Below the pieces are notes generated by a model. It ran no database searches, had not been told where the DNA came from, and saw only the letters and a list, made by a program, of their open reading frames with translations. A stretch of DNA of 64,000 bases from Piromyces finnis. Lineage: Eukaryota; Neocallimastigomycota; Neocallimastigomycetes; Neocallimastigales; Neocallimastigaceae. The first letter of the stretch is position 1. Each line of letters begins with the position of its first letter. The stretch is from positions 125,001-189,000 of the forward strand of contig MCFH01000078.1 of the NCBI GenBank assembly GCA_002104945.1, read 5' to 3'. A program made the position numbers and the translations under genes. This document shows positions 11,992 to 24,900 of this stretch, piece after piece.

Positions 11992-14646
11992 ATGTTATGT
12001 TTTATATTGCTATTAATAACTACGCTTTGTCATTCCTTTGTTCATAGCATACCTCTCTTTTGGGTGGGTGGTGTGACATCAAATAATGCAAAAATATGTT
12101 TACAAGTAAAAATACAATCTTTTTTTAATTTAAAATATAATAGAGATATTTTTTTATTTTATTAAAATAACAATATATAATGAAATAATAAATTTCAAAT
12201 AATAATTAAACAATTATTAATGGAATTCACTTTGAATTCTTTAAATTCAAATATATATAATCTTTTATATTTTATTCTTTTTATATTATATATACTCTAT
12301 ATGTCATTTCGTATAACACCGTAATAAAAATAAATATAAATTTTAAAATTTCATTTGGAAAACAAAACAAAAAAAAAAATGAATTTGAATTTCAAACAAC
12401 AACAACAATATATATATATATAATATCTTATTTACATTTTATAAAAATAGACCAGTGAAAGCAACATAAATACAATATTGGTATCTTCTAAAAAAGATTT
12501 ATGGGACGAAAATAATTCTCAAGAAATATTAATTGAACATAATCAATATGGATTTGAATGTACTACTATCTCAAATTTACAACCCAAAACAACCTATTAC
12601 TACGCTTATAAAGATAATAATATAATAAATATAATTGGTAATTTCGAAACTTTCCCAGAAGAAAAACAATTAACTTCTTTTAAATTTGGTTTCGGTAGTT
12701 GCGAAAAATTCCATGAAAAAGGTTATGTTTGGAATGAACTTTCCAATAAGAAAGCAGACTTTTATGTTCATATGGGAGATTTATTTTATTCGTAAATATC
12801 AAAACTATTAAAGAATTAATAATAATAATAATAATATCGTAAAGATATATGGTCATATAGAAAAAAAAATAAATAATGTAATACAGCTCTACTCTTTATT
12901 ACAATGAAAATAATTAATAGTTTAATATTTTAATTTGAAAGAAGAAGAAGAAGAAGAGAGAGAGAGAATAAAAAATATTACTATTTGTTTTTAATATTAA
13001 CAAACTTTTTTTTTTTCTTTCTTTCTTGTAACTAATTCATTAACATTTAAATGTGTAGAGATATCGAGGAAAATGATATTAATTTATATAAAGATTCTCT
13101 TTACAAATTTTTACAAGGAAAATCTCAAAGAAATTATTTAAAAGAACATCCAGTAAGTCCCACCTACCTACAATATATACAATATGCATTGAAAATAAAA
13201 AAAAATAAAGAAGAAAAGAAAAAAAATAAATATAGATTTTTAAATAATAATTTTGATATTTTTATAATATTAATATATATATGAATGAATAGGTAGTATA
13301 TATGTTTGATGACCATGATTTCAGTAAGTTCATATAGTATTATAAAGTTATTACGAGAGTTGTAAAACAATTTTTTTTTCTAATAAAAATGTTTGTATTA
13401 TTAAAATAATAATAATAATAATAATAATAATTAAAAAGGTAATAATAATTCAGGAGGTTGGGTTCGTGCAAGACCAGCAGCCTTAGAATTTTATGATAAA
13501 TTAACACCACATTATGATTTTAAACAAGATAGAGAGGATGGTGTTTATCAAGCATTCACTTATGGTAATGTTCGTTTTATACTTACTGATTTAAGATCAA
13601 AATCGGATAATCAAGGCATTTCCACCCTTGGTAATATTCAAAAGGAATGGCTTAAAAAAGAATTGGCTGATTTTAAAAACTATTCAATGGTAAAAAATAA
13701 ATCATAGAAATATATATAGCTTGTAAAAAATAATAAATAGACAATAGAATTATATAAATTATGATTCTCGTAGTTATTATTTTTCTAATTATGAGAATAA
13801 TAATAATTTAAAAAAAAAAAAAGACTTTATTAAAATATTAAACTTTTAATTGATGATAAAATTATATTATTTTTTTAATATATTATTATTTAATTAGGTT
13901 ATTTGGGTTTCTACAAAGCCTTGGATTGGTAAAAAAAAGGATGGCATAATTGATGATAAATGGTATAGTTTCCCAGAAGAAAGACAAGAAATTTCTAATT
14001 ATATTGCTGAATTAGGTATTAATAATATTGTTATGATTGCTGGTGATGCTCATCTTCTTGCTATTGATGATGGTAGTCATACAGATTATTCAAATAATGG
14101 AGGTAAAGCCGGTTTCCCAATAATGCAATCTTCTCCAATGGCTCAATATGGTTCTTCTAAAGGTATAGTATTAAATAAAAATAAAATAAGAAAGATTTAA
14201 TAAAAATTTTATCCTCCTTGGAATTGATAATATTAAATCTTTTTTTTTTTTATTCATCATAAAAATTTTTAAAAGGTGGACCATTCTCCGAAGGTTGTTA
14301 TTCCTTCAGATATTATAAGAATTATCAATATGCTATGATGTATATTGAAGACACTGAAACTAAAGTTTGTTTCACTTGGAATGGATATATTGCTAAAAAA
14401 TCAGATCCAAAATTCAAATTCAATCGTTGTATCAATAAAACTGATCCAAATTCTTCTTGGGTTATAAAGGGTACTGGTGGTGAAGGTACATGTGAAATTA
14501 AATACATCCCTAATTGGCTTTCAATTATTATCGGTATTGTAGCCTTCCTTTCCTTAGTAATTATTTGTGGTGGTCTTGCCTACCTTTACCTTAGAATAAA
14601 AAATAAGAATGGTTCAAGGGCTTTCAGTATAGAAAAATTAGCTTAA
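11992..14646 (+). CDS. PhoD-like metallophosphatase with signal peptide and C-terminal membrane anchor
   Basis: Calcineurin-like phosphoesterase of the PhoD/alkaline-phosphatase-D type, probably acting on phosphate esters or diesters outside the cytosol (substrate unknown). Seven exons: 11992-12105, 12451-12791, 13059-13152, 13293-13323, 13439-13689, 13898-14162 and 14276-14646, giving 488 residues with consistent phases. Residues 1-20 (MLCFILLLITTLCHS...) look like a signal peptide. Metal-site motifs in order: GFGSCEK (about 118-124), HMGDLFYSD (145-153), MFDDHDF (187-193, on a 31-nt exon), and IAGDAHLL (324-331). About 446-470 is a single hydrophobic helix followed by a basic tail, so the protein would be a type I membrane protein with its catalytic domain outside or in the lumen. 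The start ATG is the only one giving a signal peptide in frame. The acceptor at 13438 was preferred over one 13 bases downstream (13451) because the latter breaks the reading frame less sensibly. Confidence 0.88.
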
Positions 14647-15472
14647 ATTAATAGTAAATTTAATCCTATTAATTATAAATCGGTATTCAAACGAAAAATA
14701 TCTATAAATTTTATCCAATTCTCTGTATGCAATTTTTCATAAAAAATTTTGAAAATAATATTTTTTTTTTTTTTTTTGAATTATAGAATGACATAAAGAA
14801 AAATTGCATTGTATATATATCTTTTTATAACTATAATTCATTTATATATTTAAAGGGAAAAAAAATATTTATAAATTAAAAAAAAAAAAAAAGTAACTGA
14901 AATATTATTAAAAGAATAATAGACTAATAGACATAAAAAAAAAAAAAAGAATAAAATAGGATGAGTTTTTCTTTTTATTCAATCCTTATTTAGATATATC
15001 GGCTTCAATAAACAAAATTTAAAAAAAAAAAAAAAAAAAAAAAGATAAAATAAATCTAAATTTTTTTTTAAAAAAAAATAGCACTTTTCTCTTTTCATAG
15101 GCAAATAAACTTTTTTTTTTTATAATATTTTTAATATTTTAAAATTTTTTATTAATTTTTTTTTTATATATATTTTTTGTTGTTATCATCATGTAGACTT
15201 TTTTTTTTGTGTGGTAGAAGTATTATGATTATTATAAATAACGATAATAATTATAATTTTTTTTTTTTTTAATTTCATTCGTTAATGTCGTATTCGCTTT
15301 TAAAGAATTAATTTTTATTATTATTATTATTATTATTAATTTATTATCTTTTGAGAGGTTTTTTCCGTTTTTTTTTTTTGTTTGTTTGTTTGTTTTATTT
15401 TATACTATAACTATTTTTTTTTTTTTTTGTTATTGTTGTTGTTGTTTTTCTTCAATTTTTCACTTTTTCATT
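14647..15472. other. Convergent intergenic region (3' ends of two genes)
   Basis: This lies between the stop of the phosphatase gene and the stop of the CH-domain gene on the other strand. It consists of poly-A and poly-T tracts and short ATT runs; both polyadenylation regions must lie here. No coding signal was seen. Confidence 0.6.
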
Positions 15473-16796
15473 TTACTTTTTGGAATCAGCATAAAATTTT
15501 AATTCATTCAAATTATCCATAATCTTGTCGAGTCCTTCTTCTTCATATAAATCTTCGGCTTTAAAAAGAGTCTTGATACGAAGATCAACACATCCACTTA
15601 AATAGGCATTAATATTAACAATATGCCAGGCTCTCATTTTACCCTTCTTTGGTGTAATTTGCTTATCGGACCTTATACTGTTAATTAATTCACAAAGAAG
15701 TTGACCATCATGAAGAATGGTGAAAAGACCACCTTCCATATCTTCTTTTTTAGTGGTTTCAAGAATCCATTGCTTCAATTGATTTTCATCTAAATGTTCA
15801 AGTTGACGTCCTCCGGTATGACTATCTTCACGACGTGAACGTAACTTAACACTGGAAAGTCCTCCTTCTGGTAACATGGAAGGTAAACCACGTCCAATCT
15901 TATGAATTCTACTAAGGGTTGAATTAATTTCTTGTTCTTGTTCTTCTTCTTCTTCTTCTTGTTGTTGTTGTTGTGATGGTTGTTGTTCTTCTCCTTCTTC
16001 TCCTTCTTTTGCTGAGACAGGACTCTTTACTACACTTTCCTCTTCTTCTCCATCATCATTAGTGACAGAACTCTTTATTGGACTCTTTGGACTCTCTTCA
16101 CGATTCATCTTTTCAAGTCGTGCCTTTAATTCTGCATTGTTGGAACTAGTACTATCGTTACTTCCCTTTCTTTCCGAACTACGCTTTGGAATTTGTGGCT
16201 TTGGTAAAATAATTGGAGTTTGTGGCTTTGAAGAAGCTGTACTACTTTTTCTTTCGGATTCTACTGGAGAAGTGATAAGTGATGCTTGATTTTCAAGATC
16301 AAGACTTAATGGTTCTTCCATTAAAGTACTAGTAACCTTCTTTAATGTTTTTCTTTCAGTAATTGCTGAACTAAGACGGTTACCACGCTTACGAACACAA
16401 GATTTTGTTGGCTATCCAAAAATAAAATTATATATTCATATTAAAATTAATAATTAAAAATAATTTTTGATAACTATTTATTAAATTATTCAAAGTGCAG
16501 AGATAGAATGTGTAATGCTATTAAAAATAATATAATATATAGGGTTTGCAGCAATGTATGAATATATTATATTTACCAAAACTAAAGGTCTGGAAGAAGT
16601 TCCTGGTAAAAATTCAATAGAACTACTAGTAGATTCATCCTTTGATTCTGACTCATCTTGAGCAACTTCCTTAATTGGGCTTGACTTTTCAAAAGATTGA
16701 TTACTTGGACTATTATCCCCAAAATCGTATTCTTCACTATTAGCACTTTGAATCATTGATTCACAAACTTTTCTTGATGGCTATTATATTCATTGT

Positions 16797-16832
<36 letters not shown>

Positions 16833-19800
16833 GAAGAAAAAATAATAGTATTTTAATATTAATAATTTTATAAAAGTAATTTATTTAAAATATATATATA
16901 CCTTTGGTGGAACAACTGGACCAGGCTTTATATTATTATAAATTTAATATATTTTTATTTGAAAATAAAAAAAATTATAGAAAAGTATTAATATTTCAAT
17001 TTTAAAATATATACATATATATATATACAACAAAAGTTCAGTAATTGACAAATAAAAATTTTACTTTGGTTGGTGATTTGGTTGGTGAACCTGCTCTAAT
17101 TGGTGTTGAAGGTTTAATTGGAGTTGAAGGTTTAGCTGAGACGACAGGTTTTACTGGAGTTGATGGTCTTTCTGTATCAATCTATTTTAAATAAAAAAAA
17201 GGTAAATGAATTTTATCAATAAAAAAGAATTGATTTGATTTCTTCTTTATATATATCCTTATTTATATTTACCGTTAATTGTTTATCTTTTATAATTATT
17301 TATCGATAATATTAAATTAAGATGATTATTTTTTTTTTAAAAAAAAATTATATAAAAAATATATAATTAATGATTATTTAAAATTGAGTTATATTTAAAT
17401 TTAACAATATATATTTATATAATATTATATAATATATATTCTTATATATCTAATATTTAAGTTTTATTAAAAAAAAATAGCATACTCTTTTGTTTTAATT
17501 CACCATTATCCTTCTTTAAATATTCATTGTCGGATTTTAATTTCTCATTTTCAGCCTTTAATGTTTTGATTAAATCTTCGTTGGCCTTATTTTTTGAGAT
17601 TAATTCCTTATTTTCACTACATACTCTATTGTAATCTGTTTTTAAGTCAGAAATAACTTCATTCTTGTCTAAAAATATTTTTAACAAAAAGTTATTATTA
17701 TTAATTATTTATTATTATTATTTTTTAATATATATTTTTTGTTTAGGGTTTAAATAACAGTTATTTATAAAAAAAATAATTATATAATAATAAAATTAAT
17801 CAATTAAAATATATATATTAATGATTTATTTACATTACCTTTTATTTCTTGTTTTAATTCTTCAATTTGCTCTTCCAACTTTTTAATTTCTTTATTATTA
17901 AATGAAAATTTATATAATCAAATTATAGTTTAATATTTTTTTATAATATTCACTTCAAATTAATATTCATTATACTAAAATATATTATAAAATAATAATA
18001 ATAATAATTAAACCTTCTGCTGAAGCTATCATTAATTAAAATGGTATAGATTATAAATTTATATGAATAAAAAAAATGGTTTTTTTAATATTTCAATATA
18101 TTAATAAATCTAATATATTATATATATATTAATATAAATACCACTATTATCATTTTTAGCTGGAATTTGTTCTTGATCATCATCTTCTTCTTCTTCTTCA
18201 ACATGATGATCTAAAAAAATAATTAAATATGATATTTTATTTTTCATTAATATATTATTTTGTCATTTCAATGGTAATGTTAAAATCACTTATAATAGAG
18301 CTTACAATTTCTAGCTGGAATTGGTGGTGGAACATCATCTATTTTATTACATTTAAAAAAAAAAAAGAAATTATAATTTATTATTTTATCCACAAATTAT
18401 AATTAACTATTCCATTTTAAATTTTAAAATAATCAACCTTCATCATCTGGTTCACCTTTTTTTTTTTTTTTTAATTAAAAACATCATTTTTAATTTATTT
18501 AAGAAAATATTAATATATAAATAATGATAATGATAATAATTAGTGATAATATTCATTATATTAATAATTACTTATTCTTGGTGGAAGAGTTGGTGGAGAA
18601 TCATCTTCTGGAATATCAAAGTCATCTAAGTTTTCATCACTCATCCTAACATCAGCTTTTAAAATACATTTTAATATTAATACTTTTTTAAAAAAAATGG
18701 AATATTTTTAAAAAAAATTATACCTCCTCTTGGTGGAATTGGTGGTGGAACGTTATCTAAATTCAATGAATTAAATTTTTATTAATTAATAATTAATTAT
18801 AACAATTATATTCAAATTTTAAAAACACAGTAAAAATTACAAAAATAAAAAAAAATTTTTTTATCAAAATATAATAAATAAATTACCTCCTCTTGGTGGA
18901 AGAACCGGTGGAGCATGATCTTCTGAAATATCATAATCTTCTAAGTCAGTTTGATATCATATGCATCATATACATTTAAACATTAGTAATTTTCTTTAAA
19001 AATGATATATTAATGATTTATATATTGCACCTCCTCTTGGTGGGATTGGTGGTGGAACATTATTATCTGAATTTATTGAATTTAATTTTATACAATTAAT
19101 ATTTTTATATATTGATAAAATATAGTTATTATTTTTTTTTTTTTTTTTTTTTTACTATTATTTATTCAACTATTTATATATATATATATATATATTCACA
19201 TTTTTTTATCTAAATTTTTCATAAATTAAAGAATAAATAAATAGTAATATTTACTTTCTGGAATATCATAATCATCCAAATTTTCATCACTAAGTTTAAC
19301 ATTGCCTTTATATATTTAAAGTATTTTAATATTTATCATTAGAATGATTATCAATACTATTTTTTTATTATTATCTTTTAAAATGGAATAAAATATAAAA
19401 AAAAATAATTATATACCTCTTTTTGGTGGTAATGGTGGTGCATTACTTGAATCTATATTTTTTAAATATTTGTTGATAAACAGTTTTTATATTGGAATAA
19501 TATTATTTATAAAGTATAGCAATTATTATATAATATATTTTTGGAAATTTTAATAAAAATTTTAAATTTCATTTTTAAATTTCATATCAAATATAAATAG
19601 TAATATGGTAAATTGGTTTATTGTTAATTTTAGTGTTTCATATAGTATAAATAATTAAAATAAACAAATTAAATAAAAATAAAGTATTGTTATTGTATAA
19701 TTATTTAAATAATCCATAATAATCCATAATTTGTTAAATTATTGTTGTTGTACATTTGAATAATATGAATAATATTAATTTTTATGTAAAAAGGTGTATA

Positions 19801-20573
19801 ATAACAAATAAATATATTTCAAGTATTATAAATAAATTAGTTCGAAATAGTGTATGTAATAAATTAAATAATTTGTCCATAATTTTTATTGCATGTTTTA
19901 TTAAATTTGTATTGGTAATAAAAATAAAAATAATAATAATAATAAAATAATTTAGAAATTTTTGAAAATAAATTCAGTTTATATCTTTATAAAAATAATA
20001 TATAAAAAAAATATACCATATTGAACACCAGAAATTCTTGATGGAGTTGCTACACTTCCACTAGTTCCTGTTTTACAACAAATTAATTATTCATGTTTTT
20101 ATTTATTATTAATAATTTTGTATATTTGAAACCAATAAAAAAAGTTGAATTTCAAATTGTAAAATTATTATTGAAATTAATAAATATAAGATATCAATAT
20201 TTAATGTAGTGTGATTATTTATAAAATTATTTCAATGAAATAATGTGTCTTCTTAAACATTTATTAAAAATAATATTGTAATTACTTATAGTGGATAATC
20301 TTGAAGTTAATTCTGAAGAAATAGTTTTTGCTAAAGCTTCCTGAATATTTTAAGTTACATATAAAATTTTCATTGTTTTTAGGATTTTTTAATAAAAATA
20401 AATAATATTAAAATAAAAAAGGTTTATTTTTAGATATAGAACAGAAAAAAACATTATATAATGTAATATAGTGGTTTATGAATTTTGAATGATTTTAATA
20501 CATTTAAATTTATTTTTCTTGAAGTTCTTGGTGGTAATTCTGGTGGGGCTGAATCTTGGTTTTCAGATTCCAT
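15473..20573 (-). CDS. Calponin-homology domain protein with exon-encoded proline-rich (SH3-ligand-like) repeats
   Basis: Probable actin-linked scaffold. I assign 19 exons (minus): 20573-20502, 20340-20286, 20067-20017, 19452-19417, 19305-19255, 19066-19031, 18940-18887, 18756-18724, 18655-18572, 18455-18438, 18338-18306, 18210-18142, 18025-18014, 17889-17839, 17668-17486, 17171-17065, 16925-16902, 16780-16577 and 16411-15473, about 703 residues. The N-terminal part carries repeated motifs such as PELPPRTS, APPLPPKRG, NVPPPIPPRGG, PPVLPPRGG and PPTLPPR, matching class II SH3 ligands (PxxPxR), mixed with acidic units of the type SDENLDDYDIPE. A coiled coil follows (exons 14-15), then TP/SP-rich and Ser-rich stretches. 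The last 105 residues are a type-3 CH domain (LHDGQLLCELIN, then FKAEDLYEEEGLDKIMDNL). Some tiny exons are less certain, and exon 7 has an alternative acceptor at 18922. Confidence 0.75.
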
Positions 20574-21144
20574 GTTTAATTATTGGTCTAAAAATATTAA
20601 TTTTCTATAATACATATAAATATTTTATATAAATAAATGCATATAACATTAATTTCTTTTAGTTTTCCAATTTTGTTTCTATCTTATTAATATTTTGTTT
20701 ATTTGTTTGGTTTTTAATATTATATTTATGATACTTTTTTTTTTCTTTAATATAATAAATTAATGTAAATTACAAAATAGAAAACCTGTTTCTTTTATTA
20801 TAACTTTTAATTGTATTGTTCATTCAATTTTTAAACTTACATAGATTAAATCTTTTTAACTAATAATTATTTTCCTATTGTTTTTTTTTTTTCTGAAAAA
20901 AAAATATAATAGTTTACTTTTTATAACCTTTGATTTTTTTAAAATTTTATTTATAATTTATTAAAAATTTAATTTAATATAATAAAAAAATTTAAAATTA
21001 ATTATTAATAAATAAGTAAATGAATAAATAAATAAATAATAAACTATAATTAATAATAAATTTTAAATTATATTTCATAATCATTTATTTAATTATTTAT
21101 TTATTTACTTATTTACTTATTTATTTATTTATTTATTTATTTAC

Positions 21145-21203
<59 letters not shown>

Positions 21204-21985
21204 CTTATTTACTTATTTATTTACTTACTTATTTATTTATTTACTTATTTATTTATTTAAAATAGATTAAATAATATATTTTTTAATTATATAAAAAATT
21301 GATCATCCATAAAAACTAAAAAGATCAAAGAAATACTTTATTTAAAAAAAGATATATATTCATATAACCCATATAATGAAATTTGGAAAGAAGAACTATC
21401 TCTATCTTAATAAGAAAGTATATTTATTATACTTGTTAATTTAGTATACTTATAAAAAATTGGTTTCCTATACATAAAAGAAAACATTGATGCAAAATTT
21501 TATTTTAACCATCAGTATTATTATAGAAATAATATTTATTAAAATAGTATAAACTTTTTTTCTTAATTTACTTTTAAATAATGGAAATAATAAATACAAA
21601 ATAATAAAATTAAAAATTTGTGCTTCTTTATACTTTATTTCTTTTTCTTTTTATTATATTTTAGTTTCTTTTATCGTTTCTTTATATGTAAATGCAAAGT
21701 AATTTTTTTTTCACTTTTTTAATTTTAAATTAATTTTGAAAAATATTGAAATAATTCAATTATTAATATAATAAATTTATCCAATCACATTTTAATCAAT
21801 TTTATATATTATTTTATAATAATAAGCACTTTTAGCAACTTGGAATAAAAAAGAAAATAAAGCAAAGAGAAAGAAAAAGTGTTATTTAAAGGAAAGAATC
21901 ATAGTAAAAAAAAAAAGTACAAATAAAAGAGAATATAATAAATATAATTGATTAATATTCATTGTATAATAATTTTTAAGTAAAA
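20574..21985. other. Divergent promoter region between the CH-domain gene and THADA/TRM732
   Basis: Both start codons face away from this 1.4 kb stretch, so two promoters must lie in it. It is A+T-rich with a TTTA microsatellite in the middle. No TATA element can be separated from the AT background. No coding signal was seen. Confidence 0.6.
21083..21259. repeat. TTTA tetranucleotide microsatellite with TTAC variants
   Basis: About 175 bp of ATTT/TTTA units with scattered single-base changes giving CTTA units. Located in the divergent promoter region. Confidence 0.95.
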
Positions 21986-24900
21986 ATGTTTCAAGAACAA
22001 TCATATATACTTCAAGGGATTGAAGTAACCGAAAACACCCCATATACAAATTTAAATAATTTAATAAATAATGGAGATTTATTAAGTCAAACACAACAAT
22101 TAAACCTTATAAAACTTATGGGTATGTATGCATATATTAATAATAATAATTTGATTAATTAATTTTAAATTTTTTTTTTTTTTTATTATTGATTTCTAAA
22201 TACTGATTTAATATTAATTTGAAATTTTGAAATTTCAAATTTTAATTTTTATCTAAATTTTAAAAATTAAATTCAAATTTCATCTTCAATCAATTTTATA
22301 TATATATTATATATATATGCATAAACGTTTGATACGGCTACTAGTTCGAGAAATCAGTAAAACAAAAGAAATTACCCCAGAATTCGTAGAAATTATTAAA
22401 AAACATGGAGAATTCACATTTAATGTTTTATTATTAGATGTTGAAGGAAAAAATGCTAAATCTTTAATTCAATTAATAAATGTTTGTCATTCAAAATTAA
22501 ATAACACAGAATATAGTAACGATTTAAAGCAAATATGTTCAAAAATTTATGAAAATTTAATTGAAAAGCATCATACTTTTATGAATCAAATTTGTAATTC
22601 TAAAGATAATGTATCTGAAAATGAAACAGAAGATAATATTAATTATATTATTCAAACAATTTATAAAATTAATGAATTTGAACTTGGAAGCAAAATCATT
22701 ACTCAAAATTTAAAAAATATATTTAAACTTTTCATTAAAATTTTCGAATATCTTCAACAATATTTATTCATTGATGAAACAAATATTACTTCCGAAAAAA
22801 TTCTTATTCTTCAACTTTCAAAAAGCATGACCATCTTAGAAAATACCTTAAAAACTCTTGTTGTCCTTTTCACTAAAAATCAAAAAATCATTAAAAAGGA
22901 AGCAGATGCTGTATTAAATAACACACAATATACTTCAGACATAAGTGTTATTGATAAGGAAACTTACCAACAATTATTAAAATATATGATTATGGCTGCT
23001 TATTCAAAAATTAGTGTTAATAATTGTAAATATTTATCAACCATGTGTTCAGTAATATTATTAGATTATATTAGCAATCCAAAACATTCAAGCTATTATA
23101 TTTTAAAATTATTATATCCAAAACTCTTAATGGAAAATAATGAATACGTATTAGAATCAATGGAAGAAATTTACAATGAATTAAATACTAGTAATGCCTT
23201 AAAGTATGTTGAAATTAATGAAAAGGATACTAATAACTTGAATTTCACAAATATATCTATGATTCGTGCTTTAATTTCAAATGCCAGAATCGAAACCCTT
23301 TTAACACCAATAAAATCTAGTGATGAAAATGACAAGCATACTCTCTTTTCTTATTGTTTAGATGAAACTAACTATTATTGTGAAAAGTCAATAGAAGCTT
23401 CAATGAAAATTGTTGCTTTTGAATCTATGAAAAAATGGATTGAAAAAACAATGGAATGCTATAAAATGGAGCAAATTACCAATAGCAGTAACATTAATCA
23501 ATATACTTCAAAATATATGTGCAATAAATTTATGCAATTCATATTAAATAATTGGAGTGATCCAGTTGACACAATTCAACAAAAAGTTGAAAATATCTTG
23601 GAAGTATTATTAAACTTAATTTCATTAAAATCAGAATGCAATGGTAACTCGGAATTCTATAATGAAATGATTTATAATATATATGATAAATTATTTAAAC
23701 TTGATTATTACAATAAAACTCGTTATGGTCTTTTATCTATTGTTGTTCCATTCACTGGTGTTGATCAATGTCTTTCTATTCAACCTGATATTATTTCACT
23801 TAGCATTCAAGTCTTAAGGTAATAGATAATAAATAAATAAATGAGTAACACCTTTAGCACTTAATACAATAAAATATTTATTTTAATAAATTCATTAAAA
23901 TAAATTATTTAGTATGATAAAATATTTTTTTAACATACTATTTTTTATGATATATATTTTATAGAATGGATACTATGGCTAGAATTGTCACTAATTTCAT
24001 TGGTGTTTTTTACGGTTTACAAATTAAGGATAAGAGTAATGAAGAAAAAAAGAAGGTAATTTTAAAAATAATTTAGTTGATAATATTATCAATTTTAATT
24101 TGTTTTCATAACTCAATAATAATAATAATCCATAATCAATAATCAATAATTTTTAATTATTTATATAAAAATAGATTTTTGATGCTTATTATTATAAACC
24201 TTTATGTGATGCTTTAACTAGTTCAGATCGACTTTTAAGAAAAAATGCTAATATTTATTTACTCACTTCTTTATTAAAATGTAATAAAGATGTTTTCGGT
24301 CAAACTATTGATAAATTAAAATCAGATGAATATAACAAAAATGAAAATTACCTTAGTGCAATTTTAGCTACAATAAAAATTGCAAACCATGTTATAGGAA
24401 ATAAGAATAAATCTGAAGAAGTTGAAGATGAAAAAAAATTATTTGGAGGAATTGATAAAGAATTATTATTACAATGTTTCAGTATGAATTCCTTAAACAT
24501 CCGTATTGATGCTTTCGGTTTAATTTGTGAAAATGCTAAAGAATTCGAATTCCCAACTAAAATTGAAATGGAATTATTCAGAGAATTCCTTCCATTAAAT
24601 ATGCATTGTGCCATTCCAGAATTCCGCCAAAAAATTGAATCTTACGCTAATAAATTCTTAAGTAGATTAAGAAATGGTATTCTTACCTCCTGGAAGGATA
24701 TTAAAAAAATCGAAAAGAAAAAAAGAGTTACAGACGATTTATTAGCAAAGAAAAATAAGTTAATGGAACGTATCGATGAAGCTGAACAATGGTTAAATGA
24801 ATTATTAGAATTCAGTATTCAATCTATTTATCCAGATGCCTCATATCAACGTGGTAGTATTGGTCTTCATTTAATAGAAATTCTTATTAATGTCTTTGGT

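Noticed and set aside
19756-19950. 64-codon plus-strand frame
   Set aside because: It lies in the long intron of the CH-domain gene, has an Asn/Ile/Lys composition typical of random AT-rich sequence, and no flanking exons.
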